A DNA stretch of 64,000 nt, taken from NCBI RefSeq assembly GCF_001189295.1, contig NZ_CP012159.1, positions 6,464,525 to 6,528,524 of the forward strand, given 5' to 3'. A model generated the notes under the pieces. That model was not told where the DNA came from, made no database searches, and saw only the letters and a list, made by a program, of their open reading frames with translations. Positions 44,683 through 54,286 of this stretch are shown in pieces. The DNA comes from Chondromyces crocatus. Its GTDB lineage: Bacteria; Myxococcota_A; Polyangia; Polyangiales; Polyangiaceae. Position 1 is the first letter of the stretch. Each line of letters opens with the position of its first letter. A program made the position numbers and the translations under genes.

Positions 44683-45240
44683 ATGCGGCAACGACATGAG
44701 CAGAGCGCCCCGGGTGGCAAGGAACTGCGCAGCACGAGGTGGTGCCCTTCCTTGCGGGGGTGGTCGCTGCTCGTGTCGGCGTGTCTCGCGCTCTCATGGG
44801 GCGCAGGCTGTCGCGAGGACCGCACGAACGCCGAGGTTGCCCGCTGGACGCCGGAAGAGGTGCTCGGCGACTCGGTGTGGGAGGCGCCGCCGGGAGCACT
44901 GGCGGCGTGCCCGTGCCTGGTGGAGGTGGCGACCACGGAGATCGGTGAGGTCCCTGGAGGGGTGACGGTGACGGTGCGCGCCCAGAGCGAGGCCGCCGTG
45001 GCGGAGATCCAGGCGCGCGCGCGCTTGCTCTCCCGGGTGGCAGGGCGAACCCAGAGCGGGGGCGATCCTTGCCCGGTGGTGGCGAGCCGGACCACGGTGG
45101 CGCCCGAAGAGCTGCCGGATGGGGTGAGCTTGCTGGTGAAGCCGCGCGACGCGGCAGATCTGGCGTGGCTCCGCGCTGAGACGCGAGAGCGCCTGCGGGA
45201 GCTGACCGCTCTCCACGCAGAGCCCGTGGCCGGGCGGTAG
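44683..45240 (+). CDS. Hypothetical lipoprotein (185 aa)
   Basis: A hydrophobic run ending SWGAGC (Cys43 with the ATG used here) marks a lipoprotein signal; it begins late, so the true start may be a downstream GTG or TTG. The mature part starts CREDRTNAEVARWTPEEVL and is otherwise of no known family, with two pairs of cysteines (ACPCL; DPCPVV) and a helical C-terminus (LAWLRAETRERLRELTALH). It lies upstream of the SUKH genes on the same strand. Confidence 0.65.
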   Translation: MRQRHEQSAPGGKELRSTRWCPSLRGWSLLVSACLALSWGAGCREDRTNAEVARWTPEEVLGDSVWEAPPGALAACPCLVEVATTEIGEVPGGVTVTVRAQSEAAVAEIQARARLLSRVAGRTQSGGDPCPVVASRTTVAPEELPDGVSLLVKPRDAADLAWLRAETRERLRELTALHAEPVAGR

Positions 45241-45309
45241 GCGCGAGACGGCGACCTCGGGGGATGCCGTGGTTCTCCAGGTTTCCTGCTGATCCATGGA
45301 CCTGCGACG

Positions 45310-45545
45310 GTCTACCTTGCGCTCGTAGGCAAGTCGTTCCTCGCGTCGTTCGACGCCATGGTCCCCGCGCTTCACGAGCACCCCAAGGTGGAGGTCCACG
45401 AGGTGGTGAGGCCTCCAGCATCACGCGCCGACGTGGCCCGTACGAGGCGGCGCGCGCGAAGCGTCGGCACGTGATCGAGACGTGGTCGGCGTCTCGTTCC
45501 CTGGACGCGATCGTGGCCGATCTGGAGAAGGACGAGGGGCGCTGA
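45310..45545 (+). pseudogene. Decayed SUKH (SMI1/KNR4) gene copy
   Basis: The stretch 45312-45425 matches the first 110 bases of the intact gene at 45692 (for example CCCAAGGTGGAGGT and the ATGGTC block), and 45500-45545 matches its 3' part (SRSLDAIVADLEKDE against RPSLDEIIARLERD). The middle, about 550 bases, is missing and the two ends are in different frames. It is an internally deleted remnant of a tandem duplication. Confidence 0.75.
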
Positions 45546-45691
45546 CTCCCTCGGCATGGACTCGTCCTCCCCTGCCCCGCTGACCGCACCGCGCGCGCCG
45601 TCCTTCGCGGACCGATCCCACCAGCCAGCACGTCGCGTCGGCTCGTGCCAGGTCGAGACAGGCCGCGGGCCGCCAGGTACCGTGCGTTGCC

Positions 45692-46453
45692 ATGGGCAAG
45701 GCGTTTCTTGAAGCGTTCAACACGATGGTCGAAGCACTCCGTGCTCATCCCAAGGTGGAGGTGTACGAGGTGAAGGTGGCCGCGCCGGCGTCGGACGCCG
45801 CCATCGCCAGGGCCGAGGCGCAGCTGAAGCGCTCCTTGCCCGACGACGTGCGCGCGTTCTACCTGGCGCACGACGGCGTGTTCCTCACGTGGGGGCTCGC
45901 GGGGCGAGCGGTGCAGGATCCGCTGTCGGCCTTCGAGTTCCCCGACTACGGCGCGCCACCCGGGGTGATCAACCTGCTGCCGATCGATCGTGTGTTCAGG
46001 CGCTTCTGGGTGGAGCAGTCGTTCATCAACTGGTACGAGCGGCCCCACACCGCGATCTTCGGCGTGGCGGCGCAAGACGCCGACGACGAGCAGCGTGTCC
46101 GCGCTGGGCTCGTGGACAGCTTCGGGAACTACCACCACGCCGACATGGTGTTCGGCCCACCCGATCAGCCAGCGCGGATGCTCGTCGCGGGCGATCACGG
46201 CGCCGATCTGATGTCGTCGAACGTGTCGAGCTTCGCGACCTACCTGGAGGTGACGCTGGCGATCTGGGGCACGGACCGCATGCGCGCCTACAAGTCCCGG
46301 AGGTACGGTCGGCCGAGCGTGCTCGAAGGGCCGCCCATGCGCCCGTCGCTGGACGAGATCATCGCGCGCCTGGAGCGTGACGGCGACGACGATGAGGGCG
46401 ACGACGAGGGGATGAGCGAGGACGAAGGTCTCGACGAGGAAGGGACGTCGTGA
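45692..46453 (+). CDS. SMI1/KNR4 (SUKH) family protein (253 aa)
   Basis: The SUKH pattern is seen from about residue 30: AAIARAEAQLKRSLPDDVRA, FYLAHDGVFLTWG, then GVINLLPIDRVFRRFW, LVAGDHGADLM and SSNVSSFATYLEV. The C-terminus is a strongly acidic tail. SUKH proteins serve as immunity proteins against secreted nuclease and deaminase toxins, so a defensive role is plausible here; no toxin gene lies next to it. A decayed second copy stands just upstream, which fits an expanding immunity array. Confidence 0.85.
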   Translation: MGKAFLEAFNTMVEALRAHPKVEVYEVKVAAPASDAAIARAEAQLKRSLPDDVRAFYLAHDGVFLTWGLAGRAVQDPLSAFEFPDYGAPPGVINLLPIDRVFRRFWVEQSFINWYERPHTAIFGVAAQDADDEQRVRAGLVDSFGNYHHADMVFGPPDQPARMLVAGDHGADLMSSNVSSFATYLEVTLAIWGTDRMRAYKSRRYGRPSVLEGPPMRPSLDEIIARLERDGDDDEGDDEGMSEDEGLDEEGTS

Positions 46454-46624
46454 TCTCTCCCGCGTCATCGACGAGGGGCCGCTCAGGACGCGAAGATGAG
46501 GCACCTCCTTCGAGCGGAAGGTGGGCGCGTCAGGTCCAGGTGGGCTGTGTGTGCGGTGACGAGGCCGCCTCCCGGCTGGGGCGCGGATGAGGGCCGTCGC
46601 GCGGGGGCATGGTAGGCTGGGGCG

Positions 46625-46777
46625 ATGGCGCTGAAATGGATCCTCGTCGCGGTGATCGCGGGGCTCCACGTGCTGGCGGTGGTGCTGAGCGCGATGTTGC
46701 GGCGTCGGCGCCGGCTGCGGCAGCTCCGCGAGGCGGCAGGTCGACGGCTGTGGGAGGGGTTCCTGAAGCGGCGCTGA
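46625..46777 (+). CDS. Short single-pass membrane protein (50 aa)
   Basis: The product reads MALKWILVAVIAGLHVLAVV, then LSAMLRRRRRLRQLREAAGR and RLWEGFLKRR. One membrane helix (about 4-25) is followed by a strongly basic cytoplasmic tail. Codon use is consistent with neighbouring genes. The ribosome site is weak, so the gene is likely but not certain. Confidence 0.5.
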   Translation: MALKWILVAVIAGLHVLAVVLSAMLRRRRRLRQLREAAGRRLWEGFLKRR

Positions 46778-46834
46778 GGGCTGCGGAAGGGCGCTGAAGT
46801 CCGAGGGCGCGTCGAACTCCGCCCTTGATGCGGC

Positions 46835-48328
46835 TCAGCGCGAGAGCAGGCTGCGGAGGCGCTCGAGGGCGGCAGGGTGAGCACGGACCTGGAGGCGGCC
46901 GCCGTGCTCGTCGTAAGCCTCTTCGAGGACGCGGGCGTTCTCGTAGATCTCGCCGATGAGGTTCTGCTTGCCGTACGGGAGGAGCAGCTCACCGTCGACC
47001 ATGGCGGCCTCGAAGAAGGCGACGATGCGATCGCGCAAGGCGGCGACGTCGGTGGGGTTCTTCGCGGAGAGAAAGACGGCGTCGGGGTGGAGGGCGCGGA
47101 GGGCGTCGAGCTGCTCGGGGGCGACGCGGTCGACCTTGTTCAGGAGGAGGAGGCTCGGGACGTCCCCTGCCCCGATCTCGCCGAGGACGCTGCGGGTGAC
47201 GGCGAGCTGCTCGGTGTACATGGGGTCGGAGGCGTCGGCGACGAAGAGGAGGAGGGACGCTTCGAGGGCCTCGTCGAGGGTGGAGCGGAAGCTGGCGACG
47301 AGGTCGTGGGGGAGTTTCTTGATGAAGCCCACGGTGTCGGAGACGAGGACGCGGGGCTTGGCCTCGGGGTGGAGGGCGCGGACGGTGGTGTCGAGGGTCG
47401 CGAAGAGCTTGTCGGCGACGAGGACCTCGCTGCCGGTGAGGGCGCGCATGAGGGAGGACTTGCCCGCGTTGGTGTAGCCGACGAGGGCGACGCGGCGGGC
47501 GTCGCGGCGGAGGCTGCGGCGGGTGCTCTGGTCGCGCTGGACGGCGGTCAGCTCTTCCTTGAGCTCGGCGATGCGGTCGCGGATGCGGCGGCGATCGAGT
47601 TCGAGGGCGCTCTCGCCCGCGCCCTTGCCGCGCTGGCGCTCACTCGTGCCGCCGGTCTCTCGGAGGCGGGGGGCGACATAGTTGAGCCTGGCGATCTCGA
47701 CCTGGAGGCGGGCCTCGCGGCTGCGGGCGTGCCGGTGGAAGATCTCGATGATGACGCCGGTGCGGTCGAGGACCTGGACGCCCGTCGCGCGCTCGAGGTT
47801 GCGGATCTGGCTGGGAGAAATGTCGTGGTCGATGGCGACGAGGGTGGCGCGGCGGCCAGTGTCGGGCGCGTCGTGCTCGGGCGCGTCGTCGTCGAGGTCG
47901 TCGCCATCGAAGGCGTCGGCGTCGATGTCCTCGTCGTCGTCGCCTTCGGCTTCGCGTTGCTCGGCTTCCCAGCGGAGGCGGGCTTTGTCCTTGCGCTGGG
48001 GAGCGCTGGAGGCGAGTTCACCTTCTCCGCCGGTGTAGGCGGCAAGCTCGCGAAGCTTGCCGCGGCCGAGGACGGCGGCCGCGCCGAGGGCCTCGCGGCG
48101 CTGGGAGAGGGTGGCGATGACGTCGTAGCCGAGGGTCTCGACGAGGCGGCCGAGTTCGGCGAGGTCCGCCGCGTGCTGCTCGTGGTCGATGCCGGGGAGC
48201 TGGACCGAGACGAGGACGGCTGCGGGGCGTTCCTGGGTGTGGGTATGCATGAAGCGCGAGAGAGCCCTACCCACCCACCTCTTCGGGCGCAAGGGCTGGC
48301 CCGGCGATCGAGGGGTCGTGCCGGGCAT
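46835..48328 (-). CDS. hflX: GTPase HflX (497 aa)
   Basis: The HflX order is complete: an N-terminal ribosome-binding domain (VSVQLPGIDHEQHAADLAEL; VLGRGKLREL), a coiled-coil linker with the conserved GRGKGAGES-type patch (RQRGKGAGESALELDRRRI), and a GTPase domain with GYTNAGKS (284-291), DTVGF (331-335) and NKVD. HflX splits stalled 70S ribosomes after stress. Unusual is an acidic insert at about 129-156 (DDDEDIDADAFDGDDLDDD) in the N-terminal domain. ATG 48328 is used; ATG 48250 (MHTHTQ) is an equally good start. Confidence 0.93.
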   Translation of the reverse strand: MPGTTPRSPGQPLRPKRWVGRALSRFMHTHTQERPAAVLVSVQLPGIDHEQHAADLAELGRLVETLGYDVIATLSQRREALGAAAVLGRGKLRELAAYTGGEGELASSAPQRKDKARLRWEAEQREAEGDDDEDIDADAFDGDDLDDDAPEHDAPDTGRRATLVAIDHDISPSQIRNLERATGVQVLDRTGVIIEIFHRHARSREARLQVEIARLNYVAPRLRETGGTSERQRGKGAGESALELDRRRIRDRIAELKEELTAVQRDQSTRRSLRRDARRVALVGYTNAGKSSLMRALTGSEVLVADKLFATLDTTVRALHPEAKPRVLVSDTVGFIKKLPHDLVASFRSTLDEALEASLLLFVADASDPMYTEQLAVTRSVLGEIGAGDVPSLLLLNKVDRVAPEQLDALRALHPDAVFLSAKNPTDVAALRDRIVAFFEAAMVDGELLLPYGKQNLIGEIYENARVLEEAYDEHGGRLQVRAHPAALERLRSLLSR

Positions 48329-48428
48329 CGATCGGTGAGGGCGGCGGCAGTTTGGATGAGGGCGCAGTGACGCGGGGGCGCGCGTGTCCGCAGCGCCGGG
48401 GGCGCTTTCGGACGGGAGCGCCGGTGTG

Positions 48429-49856
48429 TCAGTGACGCCGAGCGCGCCTTCGGACGAGGGCAGCGGCGAGACCGAGCGGGATCAAGGTGAGCCACCAGCG
48501 GGAGGAGACGGCGGTGGCTGGCGCGGAGCAGCCGCCCGAGCTGTCTTCTCTGGGGCCACCCGAGGAGGAGCCGCCCGCGCCGGTGGTCGTGGAGGAGGAG
48601 GTGGTGGTCGTCGGGGATCCGTCGCAGCTCTTGGCGCCGAGGAGGAGCTGGGTGGGGCCCCACTCCTCGGCGCAATTGCGGGTGAGGCCGCTCTGGTCGT
48701 CGCACTCGAGGGGGCCGCAGACCTCGTCGAGGTGGAGGACGGGGGTGAAGGAGCGGCCGCCGTTCTCGGAGAGGCCGACGACGAAGCCGTCACGGAACTC
48801 GTCGGCGCAGGCGTAGAGGCCGCGTTCGGTCCAGGTGAGGCACTTGACGCCGATCTCGGCGACCTGCTCGAACTGGAAGGTGGAGGTGGGAGCGACCCAG
48901 AGGCCGTCTTCAGGGCCGCCGATCGCGACCTGGCTGCCGTCGGGTGACAAGGCGAAGCCGAGCATGTCGCCCTTGCCCTCGAAGAGGGTGGTCCAGCTGT
49001 CGCCCGCGGTGTCGGTGTAGATGAGGGCGTCGGAAGGATCGCCCGGGGCGCGGTTGAGGCGGACGTACACGACGTCGGGATCCATGGGGTCGATGGCGCC
49101 GATGTACGGGAGGCTGTTGTCGTCGCTGCCCGGGATGTCGACACGCTCCCAGGTGGCGCCGCGGTCGGAGGTGCGCTGGAGGACGCCAAGGTAGTCGGGG
49201 GCGCCGTAGCGACCGCTGATGTAGACCCTCTCGGGGTCGGAGGGCGCGGGATCGAGGGTGAGGGCGAGGAATTCGACGGGGAGGTCGATGCCCGCCTGGG
49301 TCCAGGTCGCGCCGCTGTCCGTGGTCTCCCAGAGCTGGGTGAGGAACTGGCCAGCGTCCACGCCGTTGCTGGCGACGGCGACGACGCGCGAGGCGTCGAA
49401 CTTCTCGACGGCGAGGTCGACGACGTAGCGGTTGCGGAGGGAGGGGTTCATGGTCCAGTCGCAGCCGCCGTTGACCGAGCTGCTGAGGCCGATGAAGAGG
49501 CCGGCCGTGATGCGGCCGTCGGCGAGAATGCCGAACATGGGATCCTCGAAGCCGCCAAAGCCGACGACCTTCTCGCAGGTCCACCGCCACTCCCCGCCGT
49601 GATCGTGGGTGGTGATGATGCCGTAGGTGGCCCGGACGAGCACGTGGTCGGGATCGTTCGGGTCGACGACGAGAAGGCCCGCCGCGGGGTAGCGGCCGTT
49701 GGCGTGGACGTCGTCCGCGGCGAGGAGCAAGGTCGCCGCCGAAACGACGGCAGCCGCAAGGCGGTGGGCGCGCCTGGGTGCGTGTGTCGCAGGTGCGAGG
49801 CGGGTCACTCGCGGCAGGCGGGAGGAGGGACGGAGCGGGAGGGAGGAGGCGGGCAC
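48429..49856 (-). CDS. Beta-propeller-like surface protein with MYXO-CTERM tail (475 aa)
   Basis: A Sec signal (AAAVVSAATLLLAADDVHA) precedes a region with sialidase/BNR-like repeats, in which short patterns such as TDSGATW, SDRGATWERV and ENGGRSF recur, so a six- or seven-bladed propeller is likely. A Ser/Thr/Gly-rich spacer (TTTTSSSTTTGAGGSSSGG) leads to the tail GGCSAPA, a membrane helix (WWLTLIPLGLAAAL) and RRRARRH. This is the tripartite myxobacterial C-terminal sorting signal, in which the Cys is processed and the protein is displayed on the outer surface. Ligand unknown. Confidence 0.85.
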   Translation of the reverse strand: MPASSLPLRPSSRLPRVTRLAPATHAPRRAHRLAAAVVSAATLLLAADDVHANGRYPAAGLLVVDPNDPDHVLVRATYGIITTHDHGGEWRWTCEKVVGFGGFEDPMFGILADGRITAGLFIGLSSSVNGGCDWTMNPSLRNRYVVDLAVEKFDASRVVAVASNGVDAGQFLTQLWETTDSGATWTQAGIDLPVEFLALTLDPAPSDPERVYISGRYGAPDYLGVLQRTSDRGATWERVDIPGSDDNSLPYIGAIDPMDPDVVYVRLNRAPGDPSDALIYTDTAGDSWTTLFEGKGDMLGFALSPDGSQVAIGGPEDGLWVAPTSTFQFEQVAEIGVKCLTWTERGLYACADEFRDGFVVGLSENGGRSFTPVLHLDEVCGPLECDDQSGLTRNCAEEWGPTQLLLGAKSCDGSPTTTTSSSTTTGAGGSSSGGPREDSSGGCSAPATAVSSRWWLTLIPLGLAAALVRRRARRH

Positions 49857-50139
49857 GGGGCGATGCTATCGCAGGCCGGGGTCGTACGCCCACGGGTCGT
49901 CGGGGGAGCACGTCGTCGTCACATCCGCGAGCGCGTTCGTGGACGTCCGAGCGAATGTTCGGTGAGGTCTGCGGATCGTCGGGGAGCGCGGGTCGCGTGG
50001 CCGTGGCAGGCTGTTGACGCTCCGCGCCGGCCCGCATAGACGGAGGGATGCCCCACCGGGCTTCGTGGCGGGCAGGGTCCCCTGCTCGGCGGGCGGGCGT
50101 GGCCAGGATGAGGCGGTGCAGGCCGCCAGCAGGACGTCG

Positions 50140-50820
50140 ATGAGCGAAGACAACGAGACGGTGACGATCCCCCTGGCACGGCTCCGTCGGCTGGTGGAGG
50201 CCCTGTCCTACGCTTCGGTGGAGGCGTTCGAGGAGGCTCGGTCCCTGCTGGAGTCGCCGACGGAAGACGATTTCGGCGAACTCGAAGGCATCATGGCCGT
50301 GTTCCTGAAGGAGCTGCAGTCCGCTCAGGATCTGCGGGCCGCGCAGGAGCAGCAGCGGCTGTTGATCGAGCGGCAGCAGCTGGCGATCCGGGATCTGACG
50401 ACGCCGATCATCGATCTGTGGGACGACATCCTGACCTTGCCGATCGTGGGCGTGGTGGACACGCAGCGGGCCGCGGAGATGACGGAGCGGCTGCTGGCCC
50501 GGGTGGAAGAGCGCGGGACGCGGTGCGTGATCATCGATGTGACGGGCGTGAACGTGATCGACACGATGACGGCCGCTCACCTGGTGCGGATGGTGAACGC
50601 TTCGCGCCTGATGGGTTCGTACTGCGTGGTGACGGGGATGCGGCCCGAGGTGGCGCAGACGCTGGTGCAGAGCGGGGTGGAGGTGGCCGGGGTGGAGACG
50701 CTGCGGTCGCTGAAGGAAGGGCTGCGGGAGTGCTTCCGTTACCTGCGCTCGGACGCGGGAAGCGTGCGGGTGGGCGGAGAGAACCGGCCGCGCGACACCG
50801 AGGTGCAGCCGGCGGGATGA
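50140..50820 (+). CDS. STAS-domain protein, RsbR/stressosome-like (226 aa)
   Basis: The N-terminal 85 residues are helical and partly coiled coil (DLRAAQEQQRLLIERQQLAI). The STAS domain follows (about 86-215): DLTTPIIDLWDDILTLPIVG, VIIDVTGVNVIDTMTAAHLV, VVTGMRPEVAQTLVQSG. These match the RsbR-type stressosome scaffold, where Thr residues in the DVTG and TGM segments (Thr135 and Thr165 here) are phosphorylated by a switch kinase. No RsbT kinase or RsbX phosphatase lies in the window. The first ATG after an Arg-rich shadow is used. Confidence 0.88.
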   Translation: MSEDNETVTIPLARLRRLVEALSYASVEAFEEARSLLESPTEDDFGELEGIMAVFLKELQSAQDLRAAQEQQRLLIERQQLAIRDLTTPIIDLWDDILTLPIVGVVDTQRAAEMTERLLARVEERGTRCVIIDVTGVNVIDTMTAAHLVRMVNASRLMGSYCVVTGMRPEVAQTLVQSGVEVAGVETLRSLKEGLRECFRYLRSDAGSVRVGGENRPRDTEVQPAG

Positions 50821-51007
50821 GGCTGGCTGCGGTGGGGGGCTGAGGGAACGCCGAGCAGGGGTGGGGTGAGCCGACGACGGGGCGGCGCGGCGCCAGGGGC
50901 TGGCGTGGCGAGGGGTCGCGAGAAGCTCGATGTGGGGTTGAGGGGCTGAGGTGAGCCTGCTGCCGGGCCGAGGAGAGCGGCACGGCAGCAAGGAGCATGG
51001 CGTCGAG

Positions 51008-54000
51008 CTACGGCGTCACGCAGGCGCCGCTGTCGTCGCAGACTTCGGGGTCGTCGCAGGTGTCGGGTTGGCCGTCGAGGGAGGCGTCGGGGAGGCAGGT
51101 GCCTTCGGCGCCCGGCAGGTCACAGGTATGGCAAGCCTCGTCGCAGGCCGTGCCGCAGCAGACGCCGTCGGCGCAGAAGCCGCTGGCGCAGTCGTCGTCC
51201 TCTGAACAGGTGATGACGAGGGCCGTGCAGGCGCCTGCATCGTCGCAGGCCTCATCGTCGCCACACTCGTCTTGCTGCCCATCGAGCGCGCCGTCAGGGG
51301 AGCAGGTGCCTTCGCTGCCGGGCACGTCACAAGCCCAGCAGGCGTCGTCGCAGGCCGTGGCGCAGCAGACGCCGTCGACGCAGTGGCCGCTGGCGCAGTC
51401 GCCGTTGGCTGAACAGATGGCTCCCAAGGCGGCAGTGCACGTGCCGTTGCTGCACTGTTCGCCGGGGTCGCAGGTTTCTTGCTGGCCGTTGAGCGAGACG
51501 TCGGGTGAGCAGGTCCCCTCGCTGCCGGGCACGTCGCAGGCGCGGCAGGCCTCGTTGCAGGCGGTGGCGCAGCAGACCTCATCAACGCAGAAACCGCTGG
51601 CACAGTCGCTGTTGACCGAGCATGCAACCCCCACGTCAGCCGTGCACGTGCCGTTGCTGCACAGTTCGTTGGGGTTGCAGGTGTCTTGCTGGTCGTCGAG
51701 TGAGGGGTCGGGGGAGCAAGTCCCCACGCTGCCCGGCACATCACAGGCGTGGCAGGCTTCGTTGCACGCGGTGGCGCAACAGACCCCATCGATGCAGACA
51801 TCGCTCGCGCACTGAGCGGCCGCGTTGCACGTCTGGCCGTCCACGCGCTTGCACGCGCCATCGTCGCAGACCTCGACGTTGCTGCAGGTGTCTTGCTGGC
51901 CATTCTCCAGGGGGTCAGGCGCGCAGGTGCCCACGCTGCCCGTCACATCACAGGCGTGGCAGGGCTCGTTGCAGGCAGTGGCGCAACAGACCCCATCGAT
52001 GCAGAAGCCACTCGCGCAGTCGGAGGGAGAGTTGCACTGGGAGCCGCCCTCGCCGCTGCACGAACCGTTGTGGCACACCTCGCCGGGGTTGCAGTCGTCT
52101 TGCTGTCCCTCGGCCGTCGGAGAGCAGGTGCCCACCAGCCCCGGGACGGCGCACGACTCGCAAGCGTCGCCGCAGACCTCGTTGCAGCAGACGCCGTCGG
52201 TGCAGTAGCCGCTCAGGCACTGGGCGCCGTTCATGCACAGCAAGCCAGTGGGGAGCCTGCACTCGCCCATGCCGTTGCACTGAGCGCCTCCCGTGCAGGT
52301 ATCCGTCGTACCCAGCGGGAGCGGCGTGCACTGGCCTTGCGGGTTACCGCAGCTCACGCAGTCCCCGTAGCAGGCCGTGCTGCAGCAACGGTCGTCGACG
52401 CAGAAGCCGCTCGCGCAGTCGACATTGGCGGAGCAGGTCTGGCCGGGAGAGCGCTTGCACACGCCTGCCATGCACACCTGGCCGCCATTCTCCGAGCAGG
52501 CGGTGCCGTCGGGGACCGGCGGGTGCGACGGCGTGCCGTTGGTGCAGAGGTCCTGAGTGCAGGTGTGCCCGTCGTTGGGGAGATCCAGGTCGAAGGGATC
52601 GAGCTGGATGCCGCCGTTGCCCGTGCATACCGGGCGCCGGCAGTCGCCAAGCGTCGTGTCTTCCTGCGGTGTGCCCGCGGGGACGTTCGTGAAGCCGCAG
52701 GCGCCAGCGTTGCACGCCGCGAGGATGCAGACGTTGCTCCCTGGCTGGCATTGCGAGGCCATCGTGCAGTCCACACAGGCCCCCATGCCGCTGCAAAACC
52801 GGCCGCCGTTCTGGTTGCAGACCGAGTTGAGCGGCACGTAGACCGTGTCGGGCATGTCCCCGTTGCAGATCTGAAGCGTGCACTGGTTGCCGTCGTCCTG
52901 GGGCGTGTCGGTGCCGAGCGTCACCGTGACTGGAGTCTCGGAGGTGCCGCTGCACTGGACCTGCTTGCAGTCCCCTGGCTCCTGATCGTCGTCGGGGAGC
53001 GGAGTCCCCGCAGCGGTGTACGCCCAGACGCACTGCTGGCTCGGGTTGCACACCCGTTCGCCGCAGAACGTCCCCTGCCCGCACTGGTCGTTCGCGGTGC
53101 AGCCCACGCAGGCGCCGGCACCGTTGCAGTAGAGCTGGTTACCGCCGCCGCACGGGGTGTTGAGGGAGGCGTCGACCGAGCGCGGCTGACCGTTGTTGCA
53201 GTCCTGGATGGTGCACTCGTTGCCATCGTCGACGAAGTCCGTGTCGTCCGGCATCGACACCTCGGCACCGGCGCCGTCGCACACCCGCACCTGGCAATCA
53301 CCGACCGTCTGGTTCGGCACCAATGTGCCAGCTCCAGTGAACACCTGGCCACACACGTGGTTCACGCAGGTGCGCGTAGCGCAGGCGCCGTCATCCGGCA
53401 GATTCACGCAGTCGCTGGCGCTGTTGCACTGGCCACACGTCCCCGCGCCGTCGCATACGTCGCCGGACGAGCCGCACGAAGTCTGCGCCGGCAAGGGGAC
53501 CTGCGTCGGGGTTCCCCCGTTGCAGAGGCCCTGCATGCAGTCGTTCGCCGGAGCCGGCGTCTCGGTCTCATCGACGATCCGCTGCACCTGACCGCTGGAG
53601 CAAACGGTGACGCCGCAGTCGCCTTGCTCCTCGACATGACCGATGGGCGGCTCGCCATGCCTCGGGGTGTTCACGCACTGCGAGGTGACCGCATCACACG
53701 CGTCGTCGGTACAAGGGTTGCCGTCGTCGCACGAGGGCTGGTCGGGTCCGCACGGGACCACGCACTGACCCGCACGGCAGGCGCCCTGCACCGTGCCGAC
53801 GGCACATGCGTCGCCATCGGGTTTCGGTGTGTTGCGCGGCTCGCCTTCGACGCACGTGTCGAAGGTGCAGTCGTTGCGGTCGTCGAGCACGTCGCTGTCC
53901 GTGGGCTGCTCGCTCGGCTGGCCCCCGACGCACATCAGCACCCGGCAATCTCCTGTGAGCTGCTGCGCCTGCGGGCCGTCAGGCACGAGGTCGGCGCTGC

Positions 54001-54235
54001 ACAGGTTGTCCTCGCCGCAGGTGTCGACGGTGCATGGGTTTTTGTCGTCGCAGTGCGCCGCCGAGGTGCAGGAGCGCTGGTCGCCGGTGCTGGCCGTGCC
54101 GCTGGTGGGGAGGCCGCAGCCTCCGAAGCCGAACAGGAGGGCGAGCAGCGCGGAGAGCGAGGCCGCCGCGACGACCCCAGGGCCTCGTCGGTTCAGGCGG
54201 GAGCGAGGACCAGGGAGAGAAGTTCGGACGGACAT
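51008..54235 (-). CDS. Large Cys-rich repeat lipoprotein (1075 aa)
   Basis: A long signal ends in GFGGC (Cys40). Two repeat zones fill the rest. The N-terminal half (about 55-580) has blocks of the form CDDGNxCTxDxC. The C-terminal half (about 610-1060) has a roughly 60-residue unit with SDCASGFCVDGVCCATACNE, CxxCDVPGSxGTCSPD and QQDTCxPxxxCSNGTC, repeated at least seven times. The many paired cysteines imply disulfide-linked modules outside the cell. Such proteins are common in myxobacteria and are thought to act in surface adhesion; that is inference. The repeats are similar enough to allow length change by recombination. Confidence 0.85.
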   Translation of the reverse strand: MSVRTSLPGPRSRLNRRGPGVVAAASLSALLALLFGFGGCGLPTSGTASTGDQRSCTSAAHCDDKNPCTVDTCGEDNLCSADLVPDGPQAQQLTGDCRVLMCVGGQPSEQPTDSDVLDDRNDCTFDTCVEGEPRNTPKPDGDACAVGTVQGACRAGQCVVPCGPDQPSCDDGNPCTDDACDAVTSQCVNTPRHGEPPIGHVEEQGDCGVTVCSSGQVQRIVDETETPAPANDCMQGLCNGGTPTQVPLPAQTSCGSSGDVCDGAGTCGQCNSASDCVNLPDDGACATRTCVNHVCGQVFTGAGTLVPNQTVGDCQVRVCDGAGAEVSMPDDTDFVDDGNECTIQDCNNGQPRSVDASLNTPCGGGNQLYCNGAGACVGCTANDQCGQGTFCGERVCNPSQQCVWAYTAAGTPLPDDDQEPGDCKQVQCSGTSETPVTVTLGTDTPQDDGNQCTLQICNGDMPDTVYVPLNSVCNQNGGRFCSGMGACVDCTMASQCQPGSNVCILAACNAGACGFTNVPAGTPQEDTTLGDCRRPVCTGNGGIQLDPFDLDLPNDGHTCTQDLCTNGTPSHPPVPDGTACSENGGQVCMAGVCKRSPGQTCSANVDCASGFCVDDRCCSTACYGDCVSCGNPQGQCTPLPLGTTDTCTGGAQCNGMGECRLPTGLLCMNGAQCLSGYCTDGVCCNEVCGDACESCAVPGLVGTCSPTAEGQQDDCNPGEVCHNGSCSGEGGSQCNSPSDCASGFCIDGVCCATACNEPCHACDVTGSVGTCAPDPLENGQQDTCSNVEVCDDGACKRVDGQTCNAAAQCASDVCIDGVCCATACNEACHACDVPGSVGTCSPDPSLDDQQDTCNPNELCSNGTCTADVGVACSVNSDCASGFCVDEVCCATACNEACRACDVPGSEGTCSPDVSLNGQQETCDPGEQCSNGTCTAALGAICSANGDCASGHCVDGVCCATACDDACWACDVPGSEGTCSPDGALDGQQDECGDDEACDDAGACTALVITCSEDDDCASGFCADGVCCGTACDEACHTCDLPGAEGTCLPDASLDGQPDTCDDPEVCDDSGACVTP

Positions 54236-54286
54236 GGGGCAGTTTCCTGCTGGCGAGGATAAGCCAGTTCCGCCCGATTGTGGTCG

